From Chitinophaga alhagiae (GTDB lineage: Bacteria > Bacteroidota > Bacteroidia > Chitinophagales > Chitinophagaceae): DNA of 64,000 nt. The stretch is from the NCBI RefSeq assembly GCF_003568665.1, contig NZ_QXMH01000004.1, forward strand, positions 166,942 to 230,941, written 5' to 3'. A program made the translations under genes and the position numbers. Within the stretch, counting starts at the first letter, position 1; each line of letters begins with the position of its first letter. The notes beneath the pieces were generated by a model. That model had not been told where the DNA came from and searched no databases. It saw only the letters and a program-made list of their open reading frames with translations. Shown piece after piece: positions 1-8,139 of this stretch.

Positions 1-1
1 T

Positions 2-430
2 TATGATCCTGACATGCTGGAAAACGGCCGGTACCCTATTTACCTGAAAAACCGCATCCGCGGCGGAAAGGGGCACCTTTCCAACCTGCAGGCGCTGGAG
101 CTGTTCAACACCTGCCGGCCCGCCACCCTGCAACTGCTGCTGCTCTCCCATCTCTCCCGGGACAATAACTCTCCGGAACTGGTACAGGAACTTTTTAACC
201 ACTATGCCTGCGGCGTGGAAATAACAGTAGCATCGCGGTACGGAGCATCAAAGGTGTTTGAGGTGGACGGGAAATGGCGGGGCACTGCCGCGCAGGCTGC
301 CGCCGCAATGCAATTGCCAGACCGGCGGGAAACGCTTACGCAGGCATTACAGGCCTACAATACAGGCCGCAAAGCGCGAAAGCGGCAACAGACGGCTGTG
401 ACACAGGGCAATTTGGGATTTCCGGAGTAG
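2..430 (+). CDS. MBL-fold metallo-hydrolase, YycJ/WalJ-like, 5' truncated
   Basis: The gene runs in from the left edge; the frame is open from base 2, so the ATG at base 14 is internal. About 142 residues remain. The visible part has the C-terminal signature of the YycJ (WalJ) group of metallo-beta-lactamase-fold hydrolases: a segment reading LENGRYPIYLKNRI, then GHLSN, then a core strand ending SHLSRDNNSPE, in which the histidine after LS is a likely metal ligand. Family members are about 260 residues, so roughly the first half, with the HxHxDH metal site, lies outside the window. Members are cytoplasmic and thought to act as nucleases or phosphoesterases. The basic tail (RKARKRQQ) is not part of the fold. 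Confidence 0.8.
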   Translation, partial: YDPDMLENGRYPIYLKNRIRGGKGHLSNLQALELFNTCRPATLQLLLLSHLSRDNNSPELVQELFNHYACGVEITVASRYGASKVFEVDGKWRGTAAQAAAAMQLPDRRETLTQALQAYNTGRKARKRQQTAVTQGNLGFPE

Positions 431-530
431 ATGCAGGCAACAAGCGAAACACGAACACGTTCCCCGGGTGGGCGCCAAGAAGCAGCCCTGCCGCCATCAG
501 CTGCCGGTAAACCATTTTTGCCGCTATTGC

Positions 531-2642
531 TTACCCTTGCTCCACCACCAGGTTAAACGCCGCATCCAGCACCAGCTTCCCTTCTGTTTCCGCATCCGCC
601 AGCTTTAATCCTTTTATTTTACCGGTTTTGCCTTTGGACACCAGGTCTGTCACCTGCTTTTCGGTGAGTTTTTTTCCGAATGCCTCAAACGGTATCTTGA
701 ACCCGCATGCAGCAAAATTGGCGCAGCCGTAAGCGGTGTTCCCTTTTTTCAACAGGTGGGCCTTGCATTTGGGGCACTGCATTTCTTCCGGGGATTTGCG
801 GGGTGTTTTTTCCTTTTCTTCCTTTACCGGCGCGGCGGGTTTTTCCGCTGCCAGGGAAATGGTTTTACCGGCGTTGTTCTTCACTTCGTGCGTCAGCTCC
901 GCCACCATTTGCACCAGCTCCTGCCTGAACGTGTCCATGGCGTATTCCCCTTTTTCTATGAGGCGGAGCTTGCGCTCCCAGTTGCCTGTCAGCTCGGGGC
1001 TTTTCAGCAGCTCGTTCTGGATGGTGTCTATCAGGTCCATGCCGGTTTGGGTGGCAAATATGTTCTTCTTCTTTTTCTCGATGTATTTTCTGCGGAACAG
1101 CGTTTCAATAATATTGGCGCGGGTGGAGGGGCGGCCAATGCCGTTGTCTTTCAGCAGTTCCCGCATCTCCTCATCTTCCACCTGCTTGCCGGCCGTTTCC
1201 ATGGCGCGCAGCAATGTGGCTTCGGTGAAGGGTTTGGGCGGCGTGGTTTTCCCCTTGTGAATGCGCGGCTCGTGGGGGCCGCTTTCCCCCACCTCAAACA
1301 CCGGGAGTATCTTTTCCTTTTCTTCCTCCTCTTCGCCCTCTTTCTGCGCGGGCGCATCGTTGGCGTATACTTCCTTCCAGCCCGGCTCCAGTATCTGCTT
1401 GCCCGTAGCTTTAAATTCCACCTGGCCTACCTGGCCCAGCACGGTGGTGTTGGCAATTTTACACTCGGGGTAAAATGCTGCAATAAAACGGCGCGCCACC
1501 AGGTCGTACACCCGCTTTTCGTCCAGCGGCAGGTTTTCAGGGTACATGCCCGTGGGGATGATGGCATGGTGGTCTGTCACCTTCTTATCATCAAACACGG
1601 TCTTGAGCTTGGGGATGGGCTGGGTGAGCAACGGCGCAATGAGGGCCTTGTACGGCGTCATGTCCTGCAGGATACCGGCTATTTTGGGATGCAGGTCTTC
1701 AGAAAGGTAAGTGGTGTCTACCCGCGGGTAGGTCACCAGCTTTTTCTCATAGAGGTTCTGGATGTGCTTCAGCGTATCATCCGCGGAAAAAGCATATTTT
1801 TTGTTCGCCTCCACCTGCAGGGCCGTGAGGTCAAACAGGCGGGGATTGCCTTCCTTGCCTTCTTTCCGTTCAAAGCTGGTGATCTCGAAGAGATGCCCTT
1901 TCAGGTATTCCAGGCCCTTGCCGGCGCGCTCGGGCTGCTTGATGCGGTCTATAGCGGCGGTAAATTCCGTTTTGCGGTAAATGGTTTTCAGCTCCCAGTA
2001 TTCTTCAGACACAAAGGCGTTGATCTCTTTCTGCCGGGCCACTATCATGGCCAGCGTAGGTGTTTGCACGCGGCCGATGGACAGTACGGCCTTGCCGTCC
2101 CCGAACTTTTTGGTGAACAGGCGGGTGGCGTTCATGCCCAGCAGCCAGTCCCCAATAGCGCGGGCGCTGCCGGCGGCATAGAGGTTGTCATACTGCGCGG
2201 CATCTTTCAATTTGCCAAAACCTTCGCGTATGGCCTCTTCCGTGAGAGAAGATATCCACAGCCGTTTCACCGGGGCGGGGCACCTGGCTTTCAGCAGCAC
2301 CCAGCGCTGTATCAATTCCCCTTCCTGCCCGGCGTCACCGCAGTTGATCACTTCCTCGCACTGGTGCACGAGCGTTTCGATCACCCTGAATTGTTTTTGA
2401 ACGCCTGTATTGTCTATCAGTTTGATGCCGAAATGCTGGGGAATGATGGGGAGGTCTGCCAGGCTCCAGGTTTTCCAGCCCGCCACATAATCATGCGGCT
2501 CTTTCAGGGTGCAGAAATGCCCGAAGGTCCAGGTAACCTGGTACCCGTTGCCTTCGTAATAGCCGTCTTTCCGCTGCCTTGCGCCCAGTACTTCAGCTAT
2601 ATCTCTTGCCACGCTGGGCTTTTCTGCAATACATACTTTCAT
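531..2642 (-). CDS. topB: DNA topoisomerase III (type IA)
   Basis: A 703-residue type IA topoisomerase that relaxes and decatenates DNA by single-strand passage. The N-terminal Toprim domain starts at MKVCIAEKPSVA and holds the acidic DAGQEGE motif near residue 103. The catalytic tyrosine is Y305 in the LVTYPRVD motif, the form typical of topoisomerase III rather than TopA. The segment LSIGRVQTPTL (about residues 187-197) is also diagnostic. The C-terminus carries one four-cysteine zinc-ribbon (CPKC...C...C, about residues 618-645), followed by a KxGKIKGL motif seen in topoisomerase C-terminal repeats. The ATG at 2642 is the natural start because Toprim begins at residue 1. The gene is divergent from the lipoprotein at 2749. 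Its copy number of one zinc ribbon is usual for Bacteroidota TopB. Confidence 0.97.
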   Translation of the reverse strand: MKVCIAEKPSVARDIAEVLGARQRKDGYYEGNGYQVTWTFGHFCTLKEPHDYVAGWKTWSLADLPIIPQHFGIKLIDNTGVQKQFRVIETLVHQCEEVINCGDAGQEGELIQRWVLLKARCPAPVKRLWISSLTEEAIREGFGKLKDAAQYDNLYAAGSARAIGDWLLGMNATRLFTKKFGDGKAVLSIGRVQTPTLAMIVARQKEINAFVSEEYWELKTIYRKTEFTAAIDRIKQPERAGKGLEYLKGHLFEITSFERKEGKEGNPRLFDLTALQVEANKKYAFSADDTLKHIQNLYEKKLVTYPRVDTTYLSEDLHPKIAGILQDMTPYKALIAPLLTQPIPKLKTVFDDKKVTDHHAIIPTGMYPENLPLDEKRVYDLVARRFIAAFYPECKIANTTVLGQVGQVEFKATGKQILEPGWKEVYANDAPAQKEGEEEEEKEKILPVFEVGESGPHEPRIHKGKTTPPKPFTEATLLRAMETAGKQVEDEEMRELLKDNGIGRPSTRANIIETLFRRKYIEKKKKNIFATQTGMDLIDTIQNELLKSPELTGNWERKLRLIEKGEYAMDTFRQELVQMVAELTHEVKNNAGKTISLAAEKPAAPVKEEKEKTPRKSPEEMQCPKCKAHLLKKGNTAYGCANFAACGFKIPFEAFGKKLTEKQVTDLVSKGKTGKIKGLKLADAETEGKLVLDAAFNLVVEQG

Positions 2643-2748
2643 GTCTGATCAATCGCAAGCGCAAATGTAATATTTAAAGCGAAAACGCCGGGGTGTACAC
2701 GGTACCGCGGAAGTTTATGGAAAACAAAAATATTTACATCTTTACAAC

Positions 2749-3378
2749 ATGTCCGCCAGATCTATCATATTCATATCCGCCGTATGCCTGCTAACGGCCT
2801 GCCGTGAAAAAAAGCCCGCCTCGCGGAAGGCGCCGCGTGAAAAAGAAAGCGCGCCCGCCCCGCCCGCTCCCCTGGATGAGAACAGGCTGCGGCAAAAGGC
2901 CGCCCGTTTAAAGGCGTTTGCCGCGGATGGCCGCTACAATACCCGCTATGCCTGTTTTGTAGACTTCAGCGTGTTTTCGGGGCGGCGGCGTTTTGTGTTG
3001 TATGACCTGGAAAAAGACAGCATCCTCAGCCGCTCGCTGGTCACGCACGGGCAGGGGCCTGATTTCAGAACGGAAGCGGTGGCTTTCTCCAACGAGCCCG
3101 GCAGCCGCTGCTCCTCTCCCGGCATCTACCGCATTGGCGCCAAATATACCGGCCGGTTTGGCACGGCCTACAAGCTGCATGGGCTGGAAGCCTCCAACAA
3201 CAAGGCCTTTGAACGTTTTGTGGTGCTGCATGCACATGCGTGCGTACCGGCCGTGGAAGTGAACGAAGGCATTTGCCGCAGCGACGGTTGCCCTACCCTC
3301 AACCCCGCCTATTTTGCCAGGCTGCAGCCTTACATTGACAGGGCGGCCAGGCCGGTATTATTGTGGATCTACCGGTAA
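2749..3378 (+). CDS. Murein L,D-transpeptidase catalytic-domain lipoprotein
   Basis: A 209-residue predicted lipoprotein: the signal peptide ends in the lipobox LLTAC with C18. A charged, proline-rich linker (about 22-45) precedes the catalytic region. The catalytic signature is SDGCPT, with nucleophile candidate C181 and a conserved upstream histidine in VVLHAHA. This matches the 'murein L,D-transpeptidase catalytic domain' family (YkuD-like; cysteine enzymes that crosslink or edit peptidoglycan) rather than the classical YkuD HXX14-17[S/T]HGChN form. The likely place of action is the periplasm, anchored to a membrane. It is monocistronic and its stop is only 6 bp from the convergent lacI gene. 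The family is well supported; the actual reaction (crosslinking, lipoprotein attachment or hydrolysis) cannot be told from sequence. Confidence 0.85.
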   Translation: MSARSIIFISAVCLLTACREKKPASRKAPREKESAPAPPAPLDENRLRQKAARLKAFAADGRYNTRYACFVDFSVFSGRRRFVLYDLEKDSILSRSLVTHGQGPDFRTEAVAFSNEPGSRCSSPGIYRIGAKYTGRFGTAYKLHGLEASNNKAFERFVVLHAHACVPAVEVNEGICRSDGCPTLNPAYFARLQPYIDRAARPVLLWIYR

Positions 3379-3384
3379 GCCGGC

Positions 3385-4401
3385 TCATCCGCCATGCTCC
3401 ACCAACCTGCAGGGCAGTTGCCTGCTGCGGTATTGCAGAGCTTCTCCCGTATCCCCTTCCGCCAGCCGGTCAAACAGCATCCGGGCGGCTTCTTCCCCTA
3501 TTTCGAACGAGCTTTCTTCTATGGAGGCCAGCGGCTTGTGGTCAAGGTAATGCAGGATGGGCAGGTTGCCGAAGCCGGTAAACTGTATTTTGCCCAGCAA
3601 CGCGGGTTGTTGTGTTTTGAGGTAATGCATGGCCTCCAGCGTAATATAGTTCTTGAAAGTAAAAATGCCTGTGGGTGGTACATCCAACTGCAGCAGGCGC
3701 TCCATGGCCTTGTAGGTGCCTTCGGGCGTAAGGTCTACCGCCTGCACCAGTTCCGGGCGGTAAGGGATGTTGCGGGCCTCCAGTGCGGCCCGGTACCCTT
3801 CATAGCGGGCCTGGCTGGTGCGCATGCCCTGCGGCCCCATCAGGTGGGCAATATGCCGGTGCCCTTTATTAACCAGGAAGTCTGTGGCCGCTAAGCCGCC
3901 CTCCCGGTTGTTGGACGATACAAAATCGAATTGCGCCCCCTTCGGCTCCCGCCCGATGCATACCACCGGTATGCCCATAGACAGCAGTTTCAGGAAAGGC
4001 TGCATGTCTGACGTGTTTTTGGTGATGGACACGATCACCCCGTCTACCCTATGGCGCACCATTACGTCCACTATCTTCTGTTCGGTCTCCACATCTTCAT
4101 GAGACTGCGATAATATAACATGGTAGCCCCGCTGCTCCGCCACCGCTTCCACACCGTTAATAGCAAAGGCATAGTACTGGTCCAGTATGTCCGGTATGAT
4201 CAGCCCCAGCGTAAAAGTTTTGCTGAGCTTGAAGTGCCGCGCCGCCTCATTGGGCACATAGTTCAGCTCCAGGGCCAGTGCCTTCACCCGCTCGCTGGTG
4301 AGGGCGCTGATAGACGGGTCGTTGTTCAGCGCCTTGGATACCGTTGAAACAGACATATGCAGTTTCTTTGCTATATCCTTGATGGTTACACCCTTTTTCA
4401 T
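3385..4401 (-). CDS. LacI-family transcriptional regulator
   Basis: A 338-residue LacI/GalR-type repressor. Residues 4-50 are the helix-turn-helix and hinge: VTIKDIAKKLHMSVSTVSKALN, followed by the EAARHFK hinge helix. Residues 62-335 form the periplasmic-binding-protein-like sugar-sensing domain (TFTLGLIIPDI, HRVDGVIVSITK, and a C-terminal region typical of the family). It is divergent from the susC gene at 4997 across a 595-bp region. Two CG-centred inverted repeats resembling LacI operators (4423-4438 and 4453-4468) sit 20-70 bp in front of its own start, suggesting autoregulation and control of the divergent susCD operon. The related palindromes at 38591 and 45752 may be further targets (inference). 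The ligand is unknown, probably a sugar released from the imported glycan. Confidence 0.95.
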   Translation of the reverse strand: MKKGVTIKDIAKKLHMSVSTVSKALNNDPSISALTSERVKALALELNYVPNEAARHFKLSKTFTLGLIIPDILDQYYAFAINGVEAVAEQRGYHVILSQSHEDVETEQKIVDVMVRHRVDGVIVSITKNTSDMQPFLKLLSMGIPVVCIGREPKGAQFDFVSSNNREGGLAATDFLVNKGHRHIAHLMGPQGMRTSQARYEGYRAALEARNIPYRPELVQAVDLTPEGTYKAMERLLQLDVPPTGIFTFKNYITLEAMHYLKTQQPALLGKIQFTGFGNLPILHYLDHKPLASIEESSFEIGEEAARMLFDRLAEGDTGEALQYRSRQLPCRLVEHGG

Positions 4402-4422
4402 GGCATCATATTACAAAAACTA

Positions 4423-4438
4423 TTTCAAACGTTGTAAA
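4423..4438. promoter_or_regulatory. Putative LacI operator O1
   Basis: TTTCAAACGTTGTAAA is an inverted repeat centred on CG (6 of 8 half-site positions pair). Its core CAAACGTTG matches the perfect palindrome at 38591. It lies 22-37 bp in front of the lacI start codon, a position suited to autorepression. Confidence 0.5.
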
Positions 4439-4452
4439 TGGATTTTTTCTCC

Positions 4453-4468
4453 TGTAAATCGATTGCAA
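4453..4468. promoter_or_regulatory. Putative LacI operator O2
   Basis: TGTAAATCGATTGCAA contains a perfect 8-bp core palindrome AATCGATT centred on CG. Its right half (CGATTGC) is identical to the right half of the site at 45752. It lies 15 bp from O1, so both could be contacted in the lacI-susC intergenic region. Confidence 0.45.
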
Positions 4469-4597
4469 TTCATATATTGCCAGCGATAAAATTTCACGTC
4501 ATTTTTCAACTGTAACCAGATCTTTTAAAACTTCATTTTACCCGTAACACAACTAAAAAACGTATCCATTTTCTAAATCGAAAAAACTTAACTATTG

Positions 4598-4633
4598 ATG
4601 ACCTTTTCCGGCAGGCACCGAGACTGGAGCTAA
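4598..4633 (+). other. Short upstream ORF 1 (11 codons), MTFSGRH start
   Basis: ATGACC starts 17 bases after the first leader copy, the same geometry as the susC start after copy 4. It encodes MTFSGRHRDWS and stops at TAA. The FSG motif is shared with the ORFs after copies 2 and 3. Translation is unproven; it may be a leader peptide or a decayed duplicate. Confidence 0.3.
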
Positions 4634-4669
4634 GTCTGCCGGGCGCGCACAGTGAATAACAGCAGGGAT

Positions 4670-4690
4670 CTGTTCCGGGCTCCGGAACAG
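4670..4690. promoter_or_regulatory. GC-rich hairpin between leader copies 1 and 2
   Basis: CTGTTCCGG and CCGGAACAG form a perfect 9-bp stem with a 3-base loop. It lies 37 bp after the stop of upstream ORF 1 and has no U-run, so it is not a classic intrinsic terminator. It could be a pause or attenuation structure, or a protein site. Confidence 0.45.
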
Positions 4691-4797
4691 CCGCAGGAGC
4701 GGTATTCCCGGTAAGAGGCGGGCTGCGCCGGCCCCGTGTAACAACAGTACATATCGTGCAAAAATTCCATTTTCTGAATCGTAAAAACTGTTCCGCA

Positions 4798-4845
4798 ATG
4801 ACCAATTTTTCCGGTACGGGGCTACTTGTGCCCGGCCCGGCCTGA
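4798..4845 (+). other. Short upstream ORF 2 (15 codons), MTNFSGTG start
   Basis: ATGACC lies 16 bases after the second leader copy. It encodes MTNFSGTGLLVPGPA and stops at TGA. The start MT(N)FSGTG resembles ORF 1 (MTFSGRH) and ORF 3 (MIFSGTG). Confidence 0.3.
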
Positions 4846-4894
4846 CACCCGTACACATCATATCGTAAACGTTCCATTTTTCAAATCGTAAAAA

Positions 4895-4984
4895 ATGATT
4901 TTTTCCGGTACCGGGAAAGGTATGCCCTGTGCCGTTCCACGTCAGCAAACAGATAACATAACAATTCCATTTTCTAAATCGTAA
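4895..4984 (+). other. Short upstream ORF 3 (29 codons), MIFSGTG start
   Basis: The ATG overlaps the end of leader copy 3. The ORF begins MIFSGTGKGMP and reads through into leader copy 4, where the TAA that ends it is formed by the CGTAAAA of the element itself, 12 bases before the susC ATG. If translated, its termination would lie next to the susC start and could couple or block susC translation. Confidence 0.3.
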
Positions 4985-4996
4985 AACTGATCTACA

Positions 4997-7900
4997 ATGA
5001 CTACTCTTATCAGCAACAGGCTGCTGAATTTTCTTACAGCCTGTTTTACGCTGGCCTTCCTGCTCCTGCTTCAACAGGCCGCGCTGGCGCAGGACCGCAA
5101 GGTAAGCGGCACTGTACTGGACATAGCCGGCAAGCCCGTACCTGGCGTAACCGTGGTGATAGAAGGCACCAACAGGGGCACCGCCACAGATGCAGGCGGC
5201 AAGTTCCTGCTGAACGATGTGCCGCCCGGCGCCACGCTGGCGTTCTCTTTTATAGGCTACCAGACCATCAAGGTAAAGGCCGGCGCCAGCCCGCTGAATA
5301 TCACCATGAAAGAAAATGCCACAGAGCTGGAGCAACTGGTGGTAGTAGGCTATGGCACGCGTAAAAAGAGTGATGTGACCGGCTCCGTATCGCAGGTGCA
5401 GGTCACCAAGCTGGAAAACGAGAACCCTACCAGCGTGCAGGACGCGCTGCGGGGCAATATTGCCGGCCTGAACGTAACGGGCTCCAACTCCGCCAAGGGC
5501 GGCGGTGACCTGATCATAAGAGGCAAATCGTCCATCAACGCGGGCCTCTCCCCGCTCATTGTGCTGGACGGCGTGATCTACCCCGGCGCGCTGGCAGACA
5601 TCAACCCGAACGATATCCAGACCATAGACGTATTGAAAGACGCCAGCGCGGCCGCTGTATACGGCGCCAAATCCGCCAAGGGCGTAATACTCATCACCAC
5701 CAAAAGAGGCAGCAAGGCCAAACCCACCATTACCCTGAACTCCAATGTGGGCGTATCTACCCTGGCCATGGACCAGCCTTTGTACGATGGCCCGGGATTT
5801 CTCCGGTGGCGTACGGACGTGATGAAAAGTACCAACGTGAACGCCAAGCCTTACCAGTTTGATGACCCTAATACGCTGCCGTCAGACATTACCATAGACC
5901 AGTGGAAGGCGTACGACAATTCGCAGGGAGACCCCATAGACATCTGGATGACGCGCCTGAAAGTATTCCCCGTGGAAGTAAAGAACTACCGCGCGGGCAA
6001 ACAAACGGACTGGTACAACATGATGTGGCAGAACGGCCTCCGGCACGACCATACCGTGAGCATTTCCGGCCGGAAAGACGACATCTCCTACTACATCAGC
6101 GCGGGCTACATGAACAACGAAGGTTTTATAGTGGGAGACAAATATGAGACCTTCAGAACACGCATCAACGTAGAGGCCAAGGCAGCGAGCTGGGCCGTGG
6201 TAGGCGTGAACATGCAATTTGCGGACAGGGATGAAAGCCAGGTGCCGGTAGACTGGGGGCAAATGATCAACGCATCCCCCTGGGGTGAAAAATACAAGGA
6301 TGATGGCGTAACCCTCCGAGACAGCCCTAACGACGACGTGGGCAACAACACCAACCCGTTCCTCAACAACGCCTACACCAAACGCCTGCAGAAATTCAAC
6401 ACCCTCTTCGGCTCGCTGTACCTCAAGGGAGACCTGCCGGCCGGGTTCTCTTACCAGGTAAACTTTACGCCCAACTTCGAGTTTCAGCGCTACTTCAACG
6501 CCAACTCCGCCAAGGACTTCCGCTACGCGGCCCGCAAGGGTTACGCGGTCAGAAGGGAAATGACCACCTACAACTGGCAGATAGACAACCTGCTGCGCTG
6601 GAACAAAACTTTTGGCGAGCACGATTTTGACGTGACCCTGCTCATGAACGCGGAAAAGTTCCAGAGCTGGCGCAACCAGATGGAGAACGAAGGCTTTGAC
6701 CCGAATGATAACCTGAGCTGGCACAACATCGGCTCCGGCATCAAGCCCGTTATTTCCAGCTCGGACTCCATCAGTACCGGGGATGCCTTGATGGCCCGCC
6801 TCAACTACGGCTTCATGCAAAAGTATTTGCTCACGGCCTCCATCCGCAGAGACGGCTATTCCGCCTTCGGGCAGCGCAACCCGCGCGCCAACTTCCCCGC
6901 CATCGGCTTTGGCTGGGTGTTTTCCAAAGAGAGCTTTGTGAACGCCCCCTGGCTCAACCACGGCAAACTGCGCGTTTCCTACGGCGTGAACGGCAACCGG
7001 GACATTGGCCGTTACCTGGCCCTGTCTGACCTCAACACCGGCAAGTACCAGTACGTAATGCCCAACGGCACCGTGGTACTGGTATCTCAACTCTATGTGA
7101 ACCGCATGGCCAATCCCAACCTGAAATGGGAAAAGAGCACCTCTTACAACGTGGGGCTGGACTTTGCCGTGCTGGACAACCGGCTGAGCGGCTCCATAGA
7201 CGTATACAACAAGGTGACCAAAGACCTGCTGATACTGCGCACCCTGCCTGATGTAACAGGCTTCTTCAACGTGATGGACAACCTGGGCGAAGTGCAGAAC
7301 AAGGGCGTGGAGATCAGCCTCAACAGCGTGAACATCAGCAACAAGAACGGCTTCAGCTGGCGCACCGGCCTCAATTTCACCCTGAACCGCAACAAGATCG
7401 TACACCTGTACGGCGAGGTAGACATCAAGGACGCAAACGGCAAGGTGATTGGCCGGGAAGAAAGGGATGACGTGGCCAACAAGCTCTTCATTGGCCATGA
7501 TATGGACGAGATCTGGGACATGAAAATACTGGGCATCTGGCAGCAGGATGAAGCCGCCGAGGCCGCCAAATTTGGCGTAAAGCCCGGTGACTACAAGCTG
7601 CAGGACACGGACGGAGACGGCAAGTTCTCCGACAAGGACAAGATATTCCAGGGTTACAGAACGCCCCGCTTCCAGTGGACGCTGCGGAACGATTTTGCTT
7701 ACCGCAACTTTGAGCTGTCTTTCATGTTCTATTCCAACTGGGGCCAGAAAGAACGGTACAACATTGCCAAGAACAACTCCGGTTTCATAGACCGTCAGAA
7801 CTCCTACATCACCCCGTACTGGACGCCGGAGAACCCGCTCAACGATCATGCGCGGCTGTTCTCCAACAACGGCAGCATCAATTTTGACGTATACCGGAAA

Positions 7901-8116
7901 GCCTCTTTCATCCGCCTCAGTACATTGGCGCTGGCCTACACCATTCCCGGCAACCTGCTGGAACGCTTCGGCATAGCATCTTTCAAGCTCTACGGCAACA
8001 TCAGCAACGTGGCCATGTACCAGCCTGACTGGCATTTCTGGGACGCCGAGTACGCCTACACCGCCAACAACCCGCCGGCACGGAATTATACACTGGGTTT
8101 AAACGTGACGTTCTAA
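4997..8116 (+). CDS. SusC/RagA-family TonB-dependent outer-membrane receptor (no STN domain)
   Basis: A 1039-residue TonB-linked importer. It has a signal peptide (1-31, ending AALAQ), a CarboxypepD_reg-like domain (about 34-110, KVSGTVLDIAGKPVPGVTV), a plug beginning at VVVGYGTRKKSDVTGS, the SusC plug hallmark DVLKDASAAAVYGAKSAKG (about 212-230), and a long beta-barrel that ends in YTLGLNVTF with the C-terminal aromatic residue needed for barrel assembly. It would bind an oligosaccharide together with the SusD lipoprotein encoded 23 bp downstream. Unlike the other two SusC proteins here it lacks the N-terminal STN signalling domain, and its neighbour is a LacI regulator rather than a FecR/sigma pair. 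Translation starts 8 bases after the last copy of the reiterated leader. Confidence 0.97.
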   Translation: MTTLISNRLLNFLTACFTLAFLLLLQQAALAQDRKVSGTVLDIAGKPVPGVTVVIEGTNRGTATDAGGKFLLNDVPPGATLAFSFIGYQTIKVKAGASPLNITMKENATELEQLVVVGYGTRKKSDVTGSVSQVQVTKLENENPTSVQDALRGNIAGLNVTGSNSAKGGGDLIIRGKSSINAGLSPLIVLDGVIYPGALADINPNDIQTIDVLKDASAAAVYGAKSAKGVILITTKRGSKAKPTITLNSNVGVSTLAMDQPLYDGPGFLRWRTDVMKSTNVNAKPYQFDDPNTLPSDITIDQWKAYDNSQGDPIDIWMTRLKVFPVEVKNYRAGKQTDWYNMMWQNGLRHDHTVSISGRKDDISYYISAGYMNNEGFIVGDKYETFRTRINVEAKAASWAVVGVNMQFADRDESQVPVDWGQMINASPWGEKYKDDGVTLRDSPNDDVGNNTNPFLNNAYTKRLQKFNTLFGSLYLKGDLPAGFSYQVNFTPNFEFQRYFNANSAKDFRYAARKGYAVRREMTTYNWQIDNLLRWNKTFGEHDFDVTLLMNAEKFQSWRNQMENEGFDPNDNLSWHNIGSGIKPVISSSDSISTGDALMARLNYGFMQKYLLTASIRRDGYSAFGQRNPRANFPAIGFGWVFSKESFVNAPWLNHGKLRVSYGVNGNRDIGRYLALSDLNTGKYQYVMPNGTVVLVSQLYVNRMANPNLKWEKSTSYNVGLDFAVLDNRLSGSIDVYNKVTKDLLILRTLPDVTGFFNVMDNLGEVQNKGVEISLNSVNISNKNGFSWRTGLNFTLNRNKIVHLYGEVDIKDANGKVIGREERDDVANKLFIGHDMDEIWDMKILGIWQQDEAAEAAKFGVKPGDYKLQDTDGDGKFSDKDKIFQGYRTPRFQWTLRNDFAYRNFELSFMFYSNWGQKERYNIAKNNSGFIDRQNSYITPYWTPENPLNDHARLFSNNGSINFDVYRKASFIRLSTLALAYTIPGNLLERFGIASFKLYGNISNVAMYQPDWHFWDAEYAYTANNPPARNYTLGLNVTF

Positions 8117-8139
8117 TTGCTTAAACAAAGGAATCTGAT

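Larger units (their letters stand above)
4565..4989 (+). repeat. Four imperfect direct repeats of the susC leader element
   Basis: A 24-bp element with core TTTTCTAAATCGTAAAA occurs at 4565-4588, 4766-4789, 4873-4897 and 4966-4989, at spacings of 201, 107 and 93 bp. Copy 2 has one A-to-G change, copy 4 lacks one A of the A-run, and copy 1 has T to A after the CG. Homology extends on both sides: an A/C-rich stretch with GTA(A)CA precedes each copy. Copies 1, 2 and 4 are followed 16-18 bases later by ATGAC(C/T), and in copy 4 that ATG is the susC start. Copies 1-3 also share TTTTCCGG downstream. The spacing is too irregular for CRISPR. Confidence 0.85.
4402..4996. promoter_or_regulatory. 595-bp divergent regulatory region between lacI and susC
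   Basis: This gene-free stretch holds, from left to right, two LacI-type inverted repeats (4423-4438, 4453-4468), four imperfect copies of a 24-bp leader element (4565, 4766, 4873, 4966), three very short ORFs that start a few bases after the first three copies, and a 9-bp stem hairpin (4670-4690). The last copy of the element ends 8 bases before the susC start codon, so the element is the native 5' leader of susC and the other three are reiterations. I see no clear TAnnTTTG promoter. The sequence between copies 1 and 2 is GC-rich. Confidence 0.8.

Noticed and set aside
756..2648. 630-codon open frame antisense to topB
   Set aside because: It overlaps the well-supported topoisomerase fully, has no recognisable domain, and long antisense frames are expected at this GC content.
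4565..4989. Leader repeats as a CRISPR array
   Set aside because: Unequal spacing (201, 107, 93 bp), imperfect copies, no cas genes.
4592..5335. Minus-strand frame with repeated LRFRKWN-like peptides
   Set aside because: The repeated peptide is just the translation of the four leader copies in reverse; the frame runs into antisense susC and has no start signal. The DNA repeat is the real feature.
5882..8035. 717-codon open frame antisense to susC
   Set aside because: Mirrors the susC codons; composition is low-complexity V/H/G-rich with no domain.
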